NCBI GenBank assembly: GCA_950295325.1
Contig: OX485805.1
Coordinates: 8,058,501 to 8,122,500 of the forward strand
Source: Polytrichum commune
Taxonomy: Eukaryota; Streptophyta; Polytrichopsida; Polytrichales; Polytrichaceae
Direction: 5' to 3'
Length of the DNA: 64,000 bases
A program made the position numbers and the translations under genes. Below, in pieces: positions 13,201-22,546 of this stretch. Every line of letters begins with the position of its first letter. Position 1 is the first letter of the stretch. The notes under the pieces were generated by a model. The model ran no database searches and was not told where the DNA came from. It saw nothing but the letters and a program-made list of their open reading frames with translations.

Positions 13201-13584
13201 GCCAGGGGGTATGATATTGGAGGGCTAGATGCGTTCAAAGGATCTCATACATCAGAAGCAGAAAGACCAAAAGAAAACATTAGTCGTGCTACTAAGACAG
13301 ATGACGCGGACACTACACTGGTGAAGATCAAGTCTGTCTTGGAGGACATTGAAGATGTGGCAAAGACGAGCCCAGAGTTGAGGACTCATTTTTTTGCTAA
13401 TTTACACGAAGGCAAAGGAAAAATATTTGCACTACATGTTAAATCAAATTCTGGTTTGATGCATCCCCTATCTCAACCTTCATTCGAAATTGGTCATAGT
13501 CCTAGGAATTTGCGGAGATTCAAAAGTTGTATAGAGACAAGTTGGAAGAAGACTAACATCCGGACCAGGAAGCCAAAACCATAG
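10021..13584 (+). pseudogene. Mutator-like (MULE) transposase with SWIM zinc finger, broken
   Basis: A MuDR-class transposase can be followed over 3.5 kb. After the 34-residue repeats comes a region ending in a Cys-rich stretch (FPCTFHEESRQC) at 10850, a GT-AG intron, and an exon from 11062 (YWCQYGPMDYTRQYK). A further Cys/His block (GCQCNFVAKQLL, then HCMTHTNKYG) follows near 11420-11520. The nuclease has its first Asp in LSIDATF (before an intron 12002-12109), then YPLYIVMVFDEW, the second Asp in FVVDNDQAEL, and the Glu in AAVESYHANLK near 12750. A SWIM finger (CNCPLGMRDNMCKHAVKVF) lies near 13080-13130. Breaks: a stop near 11197 with a frameshift, TAG at 11330, TAG at 11654 and a frameshift near 12225. 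The last 403 codons are open to the stop at 13584. It faces the unknown gene at 14000-16532. Confidence 0.85.
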
Positions 13585-13763
13585 AAACATTGTGTTCACT
13601 GTTATTAGGCCCATGGATATAGGAAAAAACAAGTTAAAACATGCCAGAACATAATTGGACATAACATGACATGTTAAGGCATGCTATGATAACATAGGAT
13701 AAAATAGGGCATAACAAGGCTGGATTCCATGGTATACCGTGATAATACAAAATTTACTACACT

Positions 13764-13834
13764 TGCATGTTATTCTATGTCTTGTGCATAAAACTATATG
13801 CATGTTATTCTATATCTTGTGCACAAAACTACAT
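13764..13834 (+). repeat. Short tandem repeat, two copies of about 36 bp
   Basis: GCATGTTATTCTATGTCTTG and the following TGCATAAAACTA recur once with two or three changes. It lies between the stops of the two convergent genes of the nested block. Confidence 0.6.
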
Positions 13835-13999
13835 GCTTGTCATAAACCTCATAATTTGTTACAAACGTAGTTCACCAATATATAAAAACTATCACTAGCA
13901 TGATGGAAATGCGTCCACCACTCTCATTTCTCCCACTCTCACATGAAAATAATCATCTTGTTTTAAATCCTCCTCACAATGTGAGTCGTCCTCCACGGC

Positions 14000-16532
14000 C
14001 TATCCTGCATCAACTTCCACAGTTTCACCGGCTGATCCCGCAAGCTCGCCACCCTTACACTTTACGCTTGGCGGATCAAATATGCATCGAATTTGGGATG
14101 CCTTGAGGTTATAAAGGTCGTCGAAATCCCCGGCTTGTGTCCAAAAGCTGAGCATGTCCTCACAAGCACTTACATTCGCTGTGCACATTGCTAGGGCTGC
14201 TTCAAACATGCTCGCACCTAGTGTTGGCCATACCCCAATAGCCTTGATTGATCCAAAAAAATACTCAAGATCAATATTTTCCCTGAGAAGCAAAACACGG
14301 CGAAATGAAACGCAAGCCTGGTCAATGTCCACTCCAGGCCTGACCACCTACATGACACGCAAATCATCCATTTTTCCGATTGCAATCATATGAAGATATC
14401 CTCGAACAATATTGTCCCTCCGCCATGCATTGAATGCATGCATCATAGTTACAATATCCATGTACTTAGCACCTGAATCAACTACTCCTCTAAAGTTCTT
14501 GAACTCATCGCTTGATGTGTCCAAGGTGGGAAAATAAATATTTCCCACACGAACGAGTTCCTCCATTGCGAATGCTACTTGTTTTGTCATGGCCAACTAA
14601 ACATTTAAAGTGAGCCCTTGCACAGGACATAGCAAGGGCAAACGTCCGCCATATTCACTTCGCATGAAGAGCTTAAAAGCTCTGGCAATGACAGGAGGTT
14701 CATTACGGATCCGATTGTTTTTACCTTCTTCTGCCATCAAGCCAATAGAACCTGAAACTCTTCCTCCGTATGATGAAAGGGTCGTGTCATATACGGAGGC
14801 TCCGGACTTGTGTTGAAAGACCACTTCTATTGACTATCCTCTGCCGCCATTCACACTTCTTTGTCAAACCTTAACATCTCGGCCTCCACATATTCCTTCC
14901 GCTTCCGTTCCGTGTTCTTCAGTGCATTTCTAAACTCTTCTATCCACGTCGTATAAGAGTAAAAATCATCATGATAAATCCAGAATGCCTCGATTTTTTT
15001 GTCCATTAGACCGCTCGATTTCTTCATGAAGGCGTGTCTACATTTGTCCATGGCGTCCATTATACATGCCCCCAGCTCATTCTTTATGCAAAATAACATT
15101 TAGGCCGGACCAACATAAAAACAAGTGTATACAAATACAAATAATTAACCAGATAAACTCACCGTAAGCTCGGGCATACATTGGAGAGCACCCCACGTTC
15201 CAAAAACCTTCTTGGCCAGCTTCTCGGACCCGTACAAGTTCTTAATTTTTTTTACTGGAGTCAACAAATCTGTCATTAAATCCAGGGGGATAATATTTCC
15301 CATACTAGACAACTAATGTGGAGAGGCCAGGAGGTATGCCAGGTTTTACTGGCTCCAATGATGGATCAACGTCTGGAAATCTTGCCACATACCGCTCCAA
15401 GGCCGCCTTGTGTGTTTCCGTCCTTGCATGTGTTGTACGCTCCCTTACAGCTAATGGGTAAGGCACCTGTTTCATCCAAAACGTGTCCATGCTTGGACCA
15501 ACAGTAGGTGAGATGTAATTTGCCTGTCCAGAGTTCATTCCGGCATGCCTTGGTGCCTTGGGAGGAGTAAAAGCTCCCTCTGAACTTTGGCCTAGGCCAG
15601 AAGCGTCATTGCCTTCTCCCTTGTCATGTCCTGTGTATGTTATTTGTCCTACTTTCCCTCTAGTCCTTGAATTGATGGCTCGTTGTCCAACCAACATTTC
15701 AACAATAGTTGGGTTCTTATAAGATTTTTGTTTTTTACTTTGAGGAGCGCGAACCGTCAATGGGCTGTCATCCTCATCGGCACTTAGATCGATGAAATCT
15801 ATATTTTGCGTGTCATTCTTATATTGCCCCGCATTTCCTAAACTCCTTGCACTTTTTGAACTGCCTATATTCTTTGCACCTTGTCTTATTGGCATATATA
15901 GCATTTGATTAGGTGTCCTCATCATATATTTGGCAAAAACAGCATGTGCTGCTTTATTTCCACCATGACCCATGTTTGGAAAAAATTTCAAGTGACCGTA
16001 CGTGGCCTTGTCATACTCTGGACATTGGTTTGTCTATCTATGCCATCCAAGGTGCGCCTTGTCCACGAAGTCCTGGTTGTAGAATTGACAAAAGAACGGG
16101 ATCTTAACGCGTTTGTCAACATCACTCACATCTGCTTTGGCTCGCCGCCATAAGGTGTTCACCTCCACCATTAACCATTCGTATTCAGACCATGTGTAAG
16201 CATCCATGTTTGGAGCGTGTCCTGCCCAAGTGCTTTGACATACTATGACATGCTCCATTCCAAATTTATCATGTACATCAAGCTAAAAAAAATAACATCA
16301 GTAAACTAAATTTTTAACAAAAAAAAATTTTAAAAATTTAAGGACTCATTTTAAGAACAATGTCTGGCTTGATGGTAGAGATGATTGTTTGCCACTTTGG
16401 ATACAACGAACCAACGCTTAGGACAGTTGCTCGACCTTTGAGGACTGCAACCGCGTCCTCGACCTCCCACCCCGAAAGGTTTGGATCATCCTTGGAATTG
16501 ATCTGAGGACATGGTGAATTAGAGGTGGCCAA
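14000..16532 (-). pseudogene. Unrecognised multi-exon gene facing the MULE transposase, broken
   Basis: The minus strand holds long homology-like open stretches that chain into one gene. Part 1 (16520-16350) follows a good acceptor TGTCCTCAG and reads INSKDDPNLSGWEVEDAV. Part 2 (about 16290-15305) starts after TTTTTTTTAG with LDVHDKFGMEHVIVCQSTW, contains one TAG near 16033, and includes a basic, Ser/Gly-rich middle and an acidic block FIDLSADEDDSP. After a one-base shift near 15305 it continues MGNIIPLDLMTDLLTPVKK to a donor ACG|GTGAGT near 15170. Part 3 (15099-14851) has MDKCRHAFMKKSSGLMDKK. Part 4 (14824-14000) keeps one frame through two stops (14597 and 14348) with EELVRVGNIYFPTLDTSS and FWTQAGDFDDLYNL. 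I recognise no domain. Position and orientation resemble the second gene (mudrB) of maize MuDR, but that is inference. It could also be a captured host gene. Confidence 0.6.
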
Positions 16533-16639
16533 AATCCCTAAACCTTGACATTAACTCCAATAAAAATCATCAACCATTTGAAAAAAACAAAACAATAAAA
16601 ACTAAGAGGCAAAACGACCTTTAAATTATTGTTATTAAA

Positions 16640-16661
16640 ATAATAATAATAATAATAATAA
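16640..16661. repeat. Simple repeat (TAA)n
   Basis: About seven TAA units in AT-rich DNA upstream of the unknown gene. Confidence 0.8.
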
Positions 16662-16896
16662 ATTAAAAACCAAATCTTACGAGGTATTGTAAGTTACGTG
16701 TCATGATGTTGGAACTTTCTACCTAAAAGTTCGTCGTGTGCCGAAAGCCTTGTCCTTAGTCACAGTTCTCGCAACAACCCCCTAAAACTACATAAATCTA
16801 TCATAGTATATCAGGTGAACTCATAAGAACTTTCACTTGCAAATTGGACAAGTTGTTTATAAGATCAGATGGCCTCAAAATAGAGAGGATTAAAGA

Positions 16897-17073
16897 TTAC
16901 AATAGAGAAAGAGGAATAATTGGAACATTTGTGTTCAGCCTTAACAGGGATCCAACATAACCAGCTAGTTTTTGCAAAAGAAAAAGATCTAGTGCCATAG
17001 CAACACGAACTCCTGGCCTTTGAACTTTTAGAACGAGTGGTTGACCATTTGGTCGCAACCAAGCCTGATACAC
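16897..17073 (-). pseudogene. Captured exon fragment of an ABC1/UbiB-type (ABC1K) kinase
   Basis: On the minus strand, after an intact acceptor (TTATTTCAG at 17074), the frame reads VYQAWLRPNGQPLVLKVQRP, then GVRVAMALDLFLLQKLAGY and VGSLLRLNTN. This is the nucleotide-binding start of ABC1/ADCK/UbiB kinases: the (G)QVYxAxLRxxG strand, then the VKVQRPGV block with its conserved Lys, then the Leu-rich helix and LNT. In complete family members this is followed by a VVDEW-type block, which is missing; the frame ends at a stop 10 residues later. No other ABC1K exon is visible in the window. The kept intron edge shows it was acquired as genomic DNA, as in gene capture by Pack-MULEs. It lies inside the Harbinger element, next to the MULE block. 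Capture is inferred; the family identity is directly readable. Confidence 0.75.
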
Positions 17074-17161
17074 CTGAAATAACAGCAAACAATACTTTTA
17101 GATCCAGAATTTAAATATCTCATTTTCCAGTAGAACACAAGAGATTCAAGTTGCAAAACTA

Positions 17162-17579
17162 AGGGGGCGTTTACAAACAAGTACTTGAGTGGTTGTGGTT
17201 GTGGTTGTATTTCAGGCCCACCCTAAACCAGAACTACACTTGTTGCTTGGTTTTGACCTCAATTATCGCCCCTCTTATTTATACAAACCATGGAAAGTCT
17301 ATCTAACAGTATTTGCCTCCTGCAAATACTATCCCATGCTCGAGCCTTGAAGTTCTCTGTTGGTGCCACATAAAAACTATAAACAAAATACAACCAAAAA
17401 AAAGAAACTACCACCATAGCAACCACTCCCAATTACACCTTGTATCATTGTTGGGCAAGATGCAGTTGTGATAGTTGGCATCAATACAGCTTATCCCTCC
17501 ATATCCCTCAAAAAAACACCCCAAAAAATAGACTACAAACATCAACGACTGAAACAGTGGTTGTGTGTAAACGCCCCTT
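17162..17579. mobile_element. hAT-like MITE, 418 bp
   Basis: Ends are AGGGGGCGTTTACA and, inversely, AAGGGGCGTTTACA. Flanks CAAAACTA (17154-17161) and CAAAAGTA (17580-17587) match at 7 of 8 bases, the 8-base duplication expected for hAT. GGTTGTGGTTGT repeats lie just inside both ends. It has no coding capacity. Confidence 0.75.
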
Positions 17580-18001
17580 CAAAAGTATTTGGTGAACATA
17601 TACCATAGTGGCCAACTTTGTTTAAGCTACAAACAAATATATGAGAGAATCATTATTTGATGTCAAAAGAGCAAGTTGAGGATGGACTATGATCTTCCCA
17701 AGTATGAGAATGATGATGATTCAGTGAATGTAGAGCTCTAGATTTCGTTTAATATACATACATGATTATTAGTGTAACACATAATGTATCAGTTTTGGGT
17801 TCAATGACTCCGTACCTAACCAAGAAACACAGCAACCACTGGTTGTGGACAGATTTTTGTAAAGAGATGCTCAACAGTTACCCCCAACTCTTGCGCAATG
17901 ATTCTCAAAGCAAGTTGAATTGAAAAAGGAGGAATCCCGGCGAGCTCACAGCAGTAGCAACATCATTGGGAGCAGCGGCCTCCGCATCGCGGTCTTCTTC
18001 C

Positions 18002-18871
18002 TCAGCCATAAGCTTGCGAAGCTTCCTCAACTCCATCTGTCTTTGGAGGCACAAATTCTTTGGCGTCCGAATCAGCATCTGGCATCGACATCAGCATGAA
18101 GAGGTTTTGATCCTCCAACAACGCATCCTTCCGCATGTGTGCCGCAACCATGCTCTTGGTGGCCTCGGCATGTGCGAACAAGAGACCCTTGCGGATCTTG
18201 CCTTGGCGATGATCCTCCTTCACGAGCTTGGCGCCTCCCGGGCGCCCCTTGAAAATCCGCGCTGCCTCTGCAGCCACACTCCCTCCCTCCGTTGATCCGC
18301 CCCCTCCCTCCGAACCCACCCCTACGCCCCGCTCCATCTCGCTCAAATCAATGCAGTCGGATTCTTCCTTGTTGCAAGGCGCCTTCCTCTTCGGCGTCAC
18401 AACCTTCACATGTGTCCAGCCCTCTGCCCACTTCGGGTGGTCTCTCAGCAATACCCAACAGTGTTCGAATGCAAAATCCGACCCCTTCTCATTCTTCTGC
18501 TTGTATAGATCATGCGCCCTCCTCAAGGTATCTGCAGCGCTCGTCCCATTTGGATTCAACCGCATCACCTGTGAGTAGACACCAATGAACTTGGAAACGT
18601 CATGTTTGATGGTGCCCCACTTGGTCTCCAATGAGCGTTGCGGCCGGGGTCCCTGTGGCTGATTCTCCTGGTAGTGAGTGGTAATCCGATCCCAAAAAAC
18701 ACCTGCTCTTTGTTGATTACCAACAATGCAGTCTTGTGTCACATGCAACACACTTCTACAAAGCTCCTCCTCCTCCTCATCTTTGCAGAAATTCTTGCCT
18801 TTGACACCAGGTCGCACATGCCCTCCTTCCTCCGCCACCCTGGGCGCAGGCTTCTTCCTCCCTACCACCAT
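18002..18871 (-). CDS. Harbinger ORF1: Myb/trihelix-like DNA-binding protein
   Basis: An intact 289-codon frame near the right end of the 10.8-kb Harbinger element, facing its transposase. A basic start (MVVGRKKPAPRV) is followed by an acidic helix KDEEEEELCRSVLHVTQD, a central Trp in AGVFWDRITTHY and the helix RSLETKWGTIKHDVSKFIGV. These give the regularly spaced Trp residues of a Myb/SANT or trihelix fold, as in the Harbinger accessory proteins related to the NAM-associated domain. A basic/Gly-rich linker and an Ala-rich helical tail with MSMPDADSDA follow. In PIF/Harbinger this protein binds element ends and brings in the nuclease. The start at 18871 is the first ATG and is followed at once by the basic segment. 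A related but broken copy lies at 56145. It is intact although its partner nuclease is not, so expression in trans is conceivable. Confidence 0.75.
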   Translation of the reverse strand: MVVGRKKPAPRVAEEGGHVRPGVKGKNFCKDEEEEELCRSVLHVTQDCIVGNQQRAGVFWDRITTHYQENQPQGPRPQRSLETKWGTIKHDVSKFIGVYSQVMRLNPNGTSAADTLRRAHDLYKQKNEKGSDFAFEHCWVLLRDHPKWAEGWTHVKVVTPKRKAPCNKEESDCIDLSEMERGVGVGSEGGGGSTEGGSVAAEAARIFKGRPGGAKLVKEDHRQGKIRKGLLFAHAEATKSMVAAHMRKDALLEDQNLFMLMSMPDADSDAKEFVPPKTDGVEEASQAYG

Positions 18872-19042
18872 TGGTCCAAGTTGTGAAGACCAGATAGGAT
18901 TCCCGGAATCTTAGGAGTTTAGAGTGAAGAAGTAGTCACTAGAAGGTCGCCGGCAAGGGGGTGGTTTTGGCGTGAATGGGCAGAGTTTGCCCGTTGCCGC
19001 GTCGCTAGTGGCTGTCTACGCCGCCCAAAAGTCTCGGTGTAG

Positions 19043-19082
19043 ACCGTTGGCGCACCCGTTGGCGCCAACGGTGGAGATGCTC
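19043..19082 (-). repeat. Right terminal inverted repeat of the 10.8-kb Harbinger element
   Basis: Ends GGTGGAGATGCTC directly before TAA (19083-19085). It pairs with the left end with one base change in the first 13 positions. Confidence 0.85.
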
Positions 19083-19146
19083 TAAAGAAATAAATCTTGA
19101 CACCATATGCAGACCTTGCTAGACAATCCATCACAACACACTAGAG

Positions 19147-20345
19147 AGTAAGAGGGGCTAGAGGACGAGGAAAAAGGGTTAGAATTACTGAGAGAGACAC
19201 CGAAAACAACTCTGCAAGAAAACCACGGAAAGAACGCCTCCCAAACTGGACTCAACCAGAGATATCTGCTCTCATCAATGCAAAGCAAGAGATTTTTTTT
19301 GAAAATTTAGACAATGTTCATTCACCTCTTCTGATGCAGAGAGAGGGAACACAATGGAATAGCATTTTTTTTAAGAGTCATGCAGATACTTGGAGAGAGG
19401 TCTATCTGCTATCGTGATGGACCCTCTTGCAAAGACAAATGGGGTATTCTCATAGCAGATTACAAGTAGATCTATGACTTTCATAAAGGAATGGGGTTCA
19501 ACGAAGAGAAGTATTGGAGTATAAGTGTACCTGAGCGTATCGAAGAAAATTTGCCAAGACACTTCCTCAAAGAGAACTACGACGCAATTGATGATTGGTA
19601 CCACATCAGACCTATTATCAACCCACCACATGTACGTGATCTTAGTCAGCCTGGAGATAATGTGTATAGTCATGCAACAATAAACCCAACTTCAGAAAGA
19701 TAGCGCTACAATGTCCCAGAATTTGACAGTAGCGACAGTGGCCACTTCATCCACCCGCAACCTAAGTATCCTCCATCTGGACCAGGTGGGCCTTCCAGTT
19801 TCTACCGACCACCACAAATCCCTAGACCTCTAGCAAGTCCTACACCACTTCAACGTCCACCTCTTGAATCAGCAAATGGACCAACACTTCCCCCACCCAC
19901 TGTCACTCAGGTTTTGTCTTCTTCAGAAGAGACAACTTATCAGCACCTTAGTCGCAAGTACGGCAACACATGCCAAAAGAGAAAGAGTGCTTCAGGTCAT
20001 ACTAAGATAGCAGAAGCTACTTTGGATTCGAATGACAAACTTGTTACTACATTGGAGAAATTAAATGAAAGAGACTCTAACCTGCAGTGGGACATCTTCC
20101 AGCACCAACTTATTTACAATCGACAGAAGGATATGCTTGTTCAAGAAAATGCTCGATTGACTCATATTAACCAGAGTATGTTGGTACAAGCGATTACTGA
20201 ACTAATTCAAGTCCTCAGCATTGGTCTTAGACCAGTCCAAGAGGGTGTTGGCATTGCAACTCAACCGGCAACTACAACACCATCACCGTATGCTGCAGAG
20301 CGAGAGGGGCCAAGTGGATACCATGAGTCTCCTTCCACTAACTAA
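19147..20345 (+). pseudogene. Second Harbinger ORF1: trihelix/Myb-SANT protein, broken
   Basis: A basic start (RKPRKERLPNWTQPEISALI) gives the first Trp helix of a trihelix/Myb-SANT domain. Helix 2 (TQWNSIFFKSHADTWREV) follows, then after a frameshift near 19400 RDGPSCKDKWGILIADYK, the family's third helix. TAG at 19467 and TAG at 19701 interrupt one otherwise continuous frame. It goes on through a Pro-rich linker to a coiled-coil-like tail (LVTTLEKLNERDSNLQW) ending at 20345. There is no ATG: the frame begins 60 bases after the right end of the 10.8-kb element, whose insertion may have cut off the true start. It faces the DDE gene at 20701-21650. Its ORF1 type differs from the one at 18002. 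Confidence 0.75.
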
Positions 20346-20700
20346 TCATGGAACTATATGTCATATTTGTATTGAAACAAATGTGAATTACATTAGTGCA
20401 TGTAGAAATGAACAGTGTCATGCAAACATGATAGAAAATTTGACGATGTAAGAATTGAATTACCAATTTTCTGTAGCTTGTAGTTTACTTTGTAGTAGAT
20501 CCTACATGTGCAACAAATAGAATAACATCAGCATAAGTTGTAGAATATGTCAAATAAAGGTGAGTCATAGAATCAAATATAAAAGATGTGAAAAACTAGG
20601 AAGCAAATGTGTAGAAACTTACTAGAGAAATATAAAGGTTGATATGTCTTTGTCTCCCAAGATACTCCCCAAGCTCTTGTCACATGTTTTCTGCTGCTCT

Positions 20701-21650
20701 TTAAATGCCAGGTTCGGCTTCAATGCCCACTTCAGGTAGGTCTAAATCCTCCACTGTGTCTTCATTTTCCAACCCTTCATTTCTAAGGCGCTCCATGAGC
20801 TTTTGCACCTGTTTTTTATCTTGTCCAAGCAAGAGATTGTGTAGATAGCAACAACAAGTGGCAACATCTGGAAGAAAAGTAACATGTAAATCTGATTTAT
20901 ATTGAAGCTCACGGAATGTTTGCTTTAATATACCAAAAGCATGCATTGTTCAATTACACTTCTCCCTCGTTTATGTTTGCGTTGATAAAGTGTCTCTAGA
21001 ACTGTGTGTCTTCCCTCTCGATAAGGAGTCATAAGCCAAGGGAGCAAAGGATAACTTTTGTCTCCTAGCAAATAAGGTGTGAATCCATCTTGGGATACTG
21101 CAAGTCCTTCAACAATTCGGCCATCTGTTGCCTTCCTAAAAAGTCCAGATCGTCTTAGCACTCTACTGTCATTGACACTCCCGGGGAGGCCTACAAACAA
21201 GTCTAAAAATCTCTTTTCACGATCCACCACAGCTTGGCAAATGATACTATAGCCATTACTTTTAAAGTAATAATAATCTTCAGCAAAGTGGGAAGGCTTG
21301 GAAATGGAAAATTGTGTGCCGTCTATGGCACCAATTATGCCAGGTAAACCACAATAATCTTTGAAGGCTACCATGTTTTGTAAAGCTCTTGCACTATTGG
21401 GCCATTGAAACTCATCTTTGAATACAATGTTTACAGCTGTAACCACTTCCCTTAGAACCTTTGAACTGTTGAGGGACCAATAGCAAACATCTCTGAAATG
21501 ACATTTAAATTTGACCCTTGCACAAGTTTGAATATAGCAACTGCCACTCTAATTTTAACTGGTATTGCCTCTCTGAACTTAATGTTTTGCTTGATTATGT
21601 GAGGCATAAGAACATTTGATAGTCTAAACAATGCATCCTTTGTGAGGTGC
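20701..21650 (-). pseudogene. Second PIF/Harbinger DDE transposase, broken
   Basis: The minus strand reads DALFRLSNVLMPHIIKQ and EAIPVKIRVAVAIFKLVQG, the N-terminal helix-turn-helix region. A frameshift lies near 21465 before VTAVNIVFKDEFQWPN. The nuclease shows GIIGAIDGTQFSISKP (first Asp), GLPGSVNDSRVLRRSGLF (second Asp) and RGRSVIE (Glu). A second frameshift near 20940 precedes the conserved AFGILKQTFRELQY and the Cys-rich helix VATCCCYLHNLLL. All three catalytic acids remain. Only two indels separate it from an open gene. It belongs to the HARBI1/ALP1-like branch and is clearly different from the nuclease at 8489. It faces the ORF1 at 19147 with about 350 non-coding bases between the stops. 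Confidence 0.85.
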
Positions 21651-22156
21651 AGAATATCTTGTGAGGTTCAAATTCTTCCAAGATAGCGCGCAAATAGCAG
21701 TGCATCGGAAAAGACTCGAGCATAATGGGAAAGAAAGATGCACTCCAGAATCCTCTTCATAACAATAGGTTATGATTGTATCCGACTCAGTGGAAAAAAA
21801 GATCAGCACAACAGGATGTAACATTCATATTCAAGCATTCTACTAACAGCAGTCACTCACGAGAACTTCTCTCACATAAGAGATTTATTATAGCATAACC
21901 CAATCCATTTCGACGTCACACACATGTAGCGAACATGGGAGCAGAGACACAAAACGATTTCAGGCAAATAAGAGTTCACCTGACTCGGATCGACACCAAA
22001 ACCTAGACCACAATCGCTCAAAACTCAATTAAATACACCGCGAAAACTGCTAAACTTGCAGCCGTTGGGACAGGTAAGCCTGGCGATGGATCCAAAGTGC
22101 AAGGGTATGTGTGTCCGCAGAGATCTGTGATAGCTAAGATATGCAAACATCAGTGT

Positions 22157-22546
22157 GGTGCAAGACATCGCATTTCTGATGTGAATCGTCCCCTTTCATG
22201 CGCAATGCAAAGACATGACGAGCAGCGGGGAGAAATCCGCAAACACTCCGTGGCACCAAAAAACCAGCGTGATTGTATCCTAAAATGCACCAAAAAGGGG
22301 GCTTAAAAGTCTCACCGTTCACCGTTTTCGATCCGCTTTGTCCCTGCGCGGTCCTCCCATTGCCAGGGCAAGCTCGCGAGTCGACGAAGCAATTGATCAT
22401 GCGCTCTCCGTGGCGCACAAGGCTCAATAAGAGGCACCCTAGCACATGAAGAAAGTGCCCTCGGCCACAAAGGTCCGGGGGAGGGAAGCCAAGGATCCCC
22501 CCCCCCCCCCCATTTGTGCAAGACATCGCATTTCTAATGTGAAAGG
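22157..22546 (+). repeat. 25-base direct repeat flanking a GC-rich block
   Basis: TGCAAGACATCGCATTTCT followed by (G/A)ATGTGAA occurs at about 22160-22185 and 22517-22542. The block between has a different base composition from the surroundings. Confidence 0.6.
22497..22511. repeat. Poly-C run (15)
   Basis: Homopolymer of 15 C immediately before the right copy of the 25-base direct repeat. Confidence 0.9.

Larger units (their letters stand above)
8253..19082. mobile_element. PIF/Harbinger element, 10.8 kb, with nested insertions
   Basis: The left end starts GGGCATCTCCACCCGTTGG. The right end, read inversely, starts GAGCATCTCCACCGTTGGC, and similarity continues for about 40 bases. Both ends are flanked by TAA (8250-8252 and 19083-19085), the three-base target duplication typical of PIF/Harbinger. 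Inside are a DDE transposase relic on the plus strand next to the left end and a Myb/trihelix-like ORF1 on the minus strand next to the right end, the convergent order usual for the superfamily. The 8 kb between them holds a MULE transposase relic, an unrecognised facing gene, a captured ABC1-kinase exon and a hAT-like MITE. The ends also carry several copies of GTTGGC as short palindromes. The element is far longer than usual, best explained by nested insertion. Confidence 0.85.

Noticed and set aside
18228-18588. Plus-strand frames over the intact Harbinger ORF1
   Set aside because: Shadows of the minus-strand gene in other frames.
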